Positions 6,800-8,921 of a stretch of 8,921 nt of DNA are shown here, in pieces (position 1 is the stretch's first letter; each line of letters opens with the position of its first letter). The DNA lies in assembly GCA_964453575.1 (NCBI GenBank), contig CAYVRW010000090.1, positions 1-8,921 on the forward strand, in the 5' to 3' direction. Source of the DNA: JABDBK01 sp964453575 (GTDB taxonomy: Bacteria; Pseudomonadota; Gammaproteobacteria; DSM-16500). Below the pieces are notes generated by a model. That model saw nothing but the letters and a program-made list of their open reading frames with translations. It was not told the DNA's origin and searched no databases. The position numbers and the translations under genes are program-made.

Positions 6800-7360
6800 C
6801 TATTTTTGATATTTAGAAATGATCTCAACAATAGCATCAGTAAGTATGGGATCCTTTTCGTTTGTGCATGAGAAAAACCCAGATGAACAAAGCACAAATG
6901 AGAAAAACGAGGGTTTTTGTAATAAAACATCTATTGTTTCCTTTTCTCTAGCCTCTTCCACAGATTTTAATTTTTGCTCTAAAGATATTCTCCTAAGCTT
7001 ACTGATTATGTTATTCATTTTTGGATCTAATAAATCTACAGTTGCTCCATCGAGTGTTGCCGATGCGCATTCTTTTGGTATGAAGCCATCGTTATTTTTA
7101 ACACGAGGATCTGCTCCATGGTTGATAAGAATTTTAATAATTTCTTCATAACCATGACATGCAGCTATATGTAAAACTGTATTGCCATTGGCATCTTTGG
7201 CGCTTGTCAATGTAGAAATGCTATCTTTAAATTTAAAATAACCTTCGACTAACGCTTTATTACCTGCTACGACCACCTGGAAAAAATCCCCTACTCTTTC
7301 TGCTCGATCTCTACAAAGATCGCAATCAAGATCGGTGGACTCACCATGGCGTGATATCAT
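6800..7360 (-). CDS. Small ankyrin-repeat protein
   Basis: A 186-residue protein with one clear ankyrin repeat at about 58-90: NGNTVLHIAACHGYEEII, then KILINHGADPRVKN. The next repeat is cut short (NDGFIPKECA) and a degenerate one may precede it at 25-57. Residues 115-148 are charged and helical, possibly a short coiled coil. Four cysteines stand out as CDLC (13-16) and CSSGFFSC (158-165). No signal peptide is seen. Ankyrin repeats bind proteins; in intracellular bacteria such proteins are often secreted effectors, but no secretion signal can be read here. The frame extends to a TTG at 7375, but a perfect GAGGAG lies 7 bases before ATG 7360 and overlaps that TTG, which fixes the start at 7360. 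Two to three repeats are normally needed for a stable fold, so the protein may be a shortened relative. Confidence 0.8.
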   Translation of the reverse strand: MISRHGESTDLDCDLCRDRAERVGDFFQVVVAGNKALVEGYFKFKDSISTLTSAKDANGNTVLHIAACHGYEEIIKILINHGADPRVKNNDGFIPKECASATLDGATVDLLDPKMNNIISKLRRISLEQKLKSVEEAREKETIDVLLQKPSFFSFVLCSSGFFSCTNEKDPILTDAIVEIISKYQK

Positions 7361-7367
7361 AAAACAA

Positions 7368-7396
7368 CTCCTCAAATAATAATAAAATTCTTTATA
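7368..7396 (-). promoter_or_regulatory. Ribosome binding site and -10 box of the ankyrin gene
   Basis: Read on the minus strand, GAGGAG (7368-7373) is an excellent Shine-Dalgarno 7 bases before ATG 7360. TATAAA (7391-7396) is a good -10 candidate that would start transcription near 7384. The matching -35 position (about 7414-7420) falls inside the left arm of the inverted-repeat element and is weak (ATGACC or CATGAC). The element may therefore supply part of this promoter. Confidence 0.45.
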
Positions 7397-7517
7397 GCGG
7401 TTTAAAAAAGTATGGTCATGGTTGTTTTAAGCGACTTGGTGACAGGATGTCACCCAAAATACATGGATGTATGCTCTGGAGCGAAAAACAACTATGACCA
7501 TGCTTTTTTAAACCGCT
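7396..7517. repeat. MITE-like 122-bp element: long inverted repeat with two inner hairpins
   Basis: The left arm (7396-7432) and right arm (7481-7517) pair over 37 positions. Thirty-three consecutive positions pair, broken only by two wobble-type positions (7411 T with 7502 G, 7420 G with 7493 T); two mismatches follow, then two more pairs. Between the arms are two small hairpins: GGTGAC/GTCACC (7438-7443, 7449-7454) with loop AGGAT, and ATACA/TGTAT (7459-7463, 7468-7472) with loop TGGA. It contains no open frame of note. Size and shape fit a miniature inverted-repeat transposable element or a dispersed structured repeat. No clear target-site duplication was seen. It lies between the ankyrin gene and aceE. 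Confidence 0.75.
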
Positions 7518-7749
7518 TTAATCTATTGTAAACATTGCAAAAATGCGAATATTGTACCCAATAAAATAAGAAGACAAGCCTTTTATGCGCTTAACATCAA
7601 ATCAGTAAACAACACGCTTCATTTTTTGATCAAACCGCGTTAAAATGCTGCCCATTCATTGGTGCGAGCTCGTCGATATGGCCTATTTTTGGCCAGCAAG
7701 CAACCGCCATTTAACGTTAAAATAAAAGAAATATATTAAGGAACACCGC
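7518..7749 (+). promoter_or_regulatory. aceE leader and promoter region
   Basis: TAAAAT (7641-7646) with TTCATT (7618-7623) at 17-bp spacing is the best promoter seen and would give a leader of about 98 bases. Within the leader are the palindrome CGAGCTCG (7665-7672), a small hairpin TGGCC/GGCCA (7679-7683, 7691-7695) with a T-rich loop, and a perfect 10-bp palindrome TTAACGTTAA (7711-7720). AAGGA (7738-7742) is a well-placed ribosome site, 7 bases before the ATG. No PdhR-type operator was recognised. No gene is supported in this stretch. Confidence 0.45.
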
Positions 7750-8921
7750 ATGAAAAATTTGTTGGATGATATTGATCCAATCGAAACACAAGAGTGGTTA
7801 GAGGCGCTCGCGTCAGTTATTGAAAACGAGGGCTTGGACAGGGCGCGTTTTATTATTGATTCTTTATTGAACAATGCGCAGCAGCTAGGCGTTTCAACTT
7901 CTGGCGCTAGTCTTACAACCGCTTATTGTAATACTATTCCGCTGGATCAACAGCCGGCTTATCCAGGTAATCTTGAGTTAGAAAAAAAGATTGAAGCCAT
8001 TAATCGCTGGAATGCCATTGCCATGGTCATTCGCGCAAAACGCAATGCTGGCGGCGTGGGCGGTCACTTGTCATCCTATGCTTCGATTGCAACACTTTAT
8101 GAAGTGGGCATGAATCATTTTTTTCATGGTGCAAATGCTGAGGCACCCGGTGATCTTATTTATTTCCAAGGCCATTCTTCTGAAGGAAATTATGCGCGTG
8201 CATTTTTAGAAGGAAGGTTAGACGAAAAACATCTGATTAATTTCCGTCAAGAAACAGGCGGCGAAGGTGTTTCATCTTATCCGCATCCATGGTTAATGCC
8301 AAACTTTTGGCAGTTTGCCACCGTATCTTTAGGTCTAGGTCCGCTGCAAGCCATTTATCAAGCGCGTTTTATTAAGTATTTGGAAAACCGTAAACTGATC
8401 CCCGAAAACCACCGCAAAGTTTGGGTGTTTGCAGGTGACGGTGAAATGGATGAGCCTGAATCCATTGCTGGGTTAACCATGGCGGTGCGTGAAAATTTAG
8501 ATAACATTATTTATGTTGTGAATTGTAATTTGCAGCGTTTAGACGGCCCTGTGCGCAGCCACGGTAAAATCGTCCAAGAATTAGAAGGATTATTTAAAGG
8601 TGCCGGCTGGAATGTCATTAAAGTAATTTGGAGCCATCATTACGATGCTTTATTTGCCAAAGATACCAAAGGTTTATTTTTAAAACGGTTAACTGAAATT
8701 TTAGATGGCGGTTTACAAACTTCCTATGTGTCCAATGCAGCGTACCGCCGAAAATTTTTATCGGGTGATAATCCAGAATTATTAGCATTATTAGAAACAC
8801 TATCCGATAAAGAAGTTGAAGAACTTAGCCGCGGCGGTCATGAATTTGAAAAAGTTTATGCAGCTTATCATGCAGCAGTTAAACATAAAAACCAACCCAC
8901 GGTGATTTTAGCACATACCGT
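7750..8921 (+). CDS. aceE: Pyruvate dehydrogenase E1 component, homodimeric type (5' part)
   Basis: The first 390 codons of a gene that runs off the right edge; the full protein is normally about 890 residues. E1 uses thiamine diphosphate to decarboxylate pyruvate and passes the acetyl group to the lipoyl domains of E2 in the cytosolic pyruvate dehydrogenase complex. The start MKNLLDDIDPIETQEWL matches the E2-binding N-terminus of the family. Further hallmarks are NRWNAIAMVIRAKRN, GGHLSS (His106), YFQGHSSEGNYARAFLEGRL (His142) and SSYPHPWLMPNFWQF. The thiamine-diphosphate motif is GDGEMDEPES (Gly229-Asp230-Gly231) to NCNLQRLDGP (Asn258, Asn260). These positions coincide with the E. coli enzyme numbering. 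The frame is open throughout. aceF and lpd would be expected downstream. The gene is divergent from the ankyrin gene and appears to be the conserved anchor next to the accessory stretch. Confidence 0.97.
   Translation, partial: MKNLLDDIDPIETQEWLEALASVIENEGLDRARFIIDSLLNNAQQLGVSTSGASLTTAYCNTIPLDQQPAYPGNLELEKKIEAINRWNAIAMVIRAKRNAGGVGGHLSSYASIATLYEVGMNHFFHGANAEAPGDLIYFQGHSSEGNYARAFLEGRLDEKHLINFRQETGGEGVSSYPHPWLMPNFWQFATVSLGLGPLQAIYQARFIKYLENRKLIPENHRKVWVFAGDGEMDEPESIAGLTMAVRENLDNIIYVVNCNLQRLDGPVRSHGKIVQELEGLFKGAGWNVIKVIWSHHYDALFAKDTKGLFLKRLTEILDGGLQTSYVSNAAYRRKFLSGDNPELLALLETLSDKEVEELSRGGHEFEKVYAAYHAAVKHKNQPTVILAHT

Noticed and set aside
6819..7151. Plus-strand open frame of 110 codons
   Set aside because: It is antisense to the ankyrin gene, whose repeat motif and perfect Shine-Dalgarno identify the real strand.
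7396..7517. A CRISPR-like or tRNA-like explanation for the repeated stems
   Set aside because: There are no regularly spaced direct repeats and no cloverleaf with CCA-type acceptor. The structure is one long inverted repeat with two inner hairpins.
7683..7874. Minus-strand open frame of 63 codons over the aceE start
   Set aside because: It overlaps the aceE N-terminus, which matches the family closely. There is no independent support.
8618..8800. Minus-strand open frame of 60 codons
   Set aside because: It is antisense to well-conserved aceE sequence.

Overview
The window looks like chromosomal DNA from an AT-rich gammaproteobacterium. Three things point that way: a canonical gammaproteobacterial aceE (homodimeric pyruvate dehydrogenase E1, with catalytic residues at the same numbers as in E. 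coli), two YejM/PbgA-type inner-membrane sulfatase-fold proteins, and an ankyrin-repeat protein of the kind common in amoeba- or host-associated lineages. A Legionellales-type bacterium (Legionella, Coxiella, Rickettsiella, Berkiella or Aquicella relatives) is my best guess, but this is inference from gene content and base composition only.

Layout, left to right. A perfect 15-bp hairpin (1-37) ends whatever lies upstream. A YejM/PbgA-like gene (75-1949, +) follows. Next is a type II toxin-antitoxin pair, a Phd/YefM-like antitoxin and a VapC PIN-domain toxin (2062-2732, +), coupled by a 4-base ATGA overlap and preceded by a -10 box and a palindromic candidate operator. The 2733-3048 gap holds two hairpins and a 113-bp near-perfect copy of part of the next gene. 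That gene (3049-4401, -) encodes a predicted secreted protein with a circularly permuted NlpC/P60 (papain-like) domain. A 489-bp divergent intergenic region leads to a second YejM/PbgA-like gene (4891-6747, +). A small ankyrin-repeat gene (6800-7360, -) converges on it across a hairpin. The 7361-7749 gap carries a striking ~122-bp inverted-repeat element with two internal hairpins, then the aceE leader. aceE (7750 onward, +) runs off the right edge.

Functional reading. The two sulfatase-fold paralogs are clearly related (about 45 of 70 residues identical around the catalytic Thr) and both keep the family's metal-site residues. They flank the toxin-antitoxin cassette and the secreted peptidase-like gene. 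This suggests an old duplication later split by inserted genes, or a small envelope-related island next to the core gene aceE. The duplicated gene fragment, the MITE-like repeat and the toxin-antitoxin pair all indicate an accessory, rearranging stretch between conserved neighbours. I see no complete transposase, tRNA, rRNA or CRISPR array.
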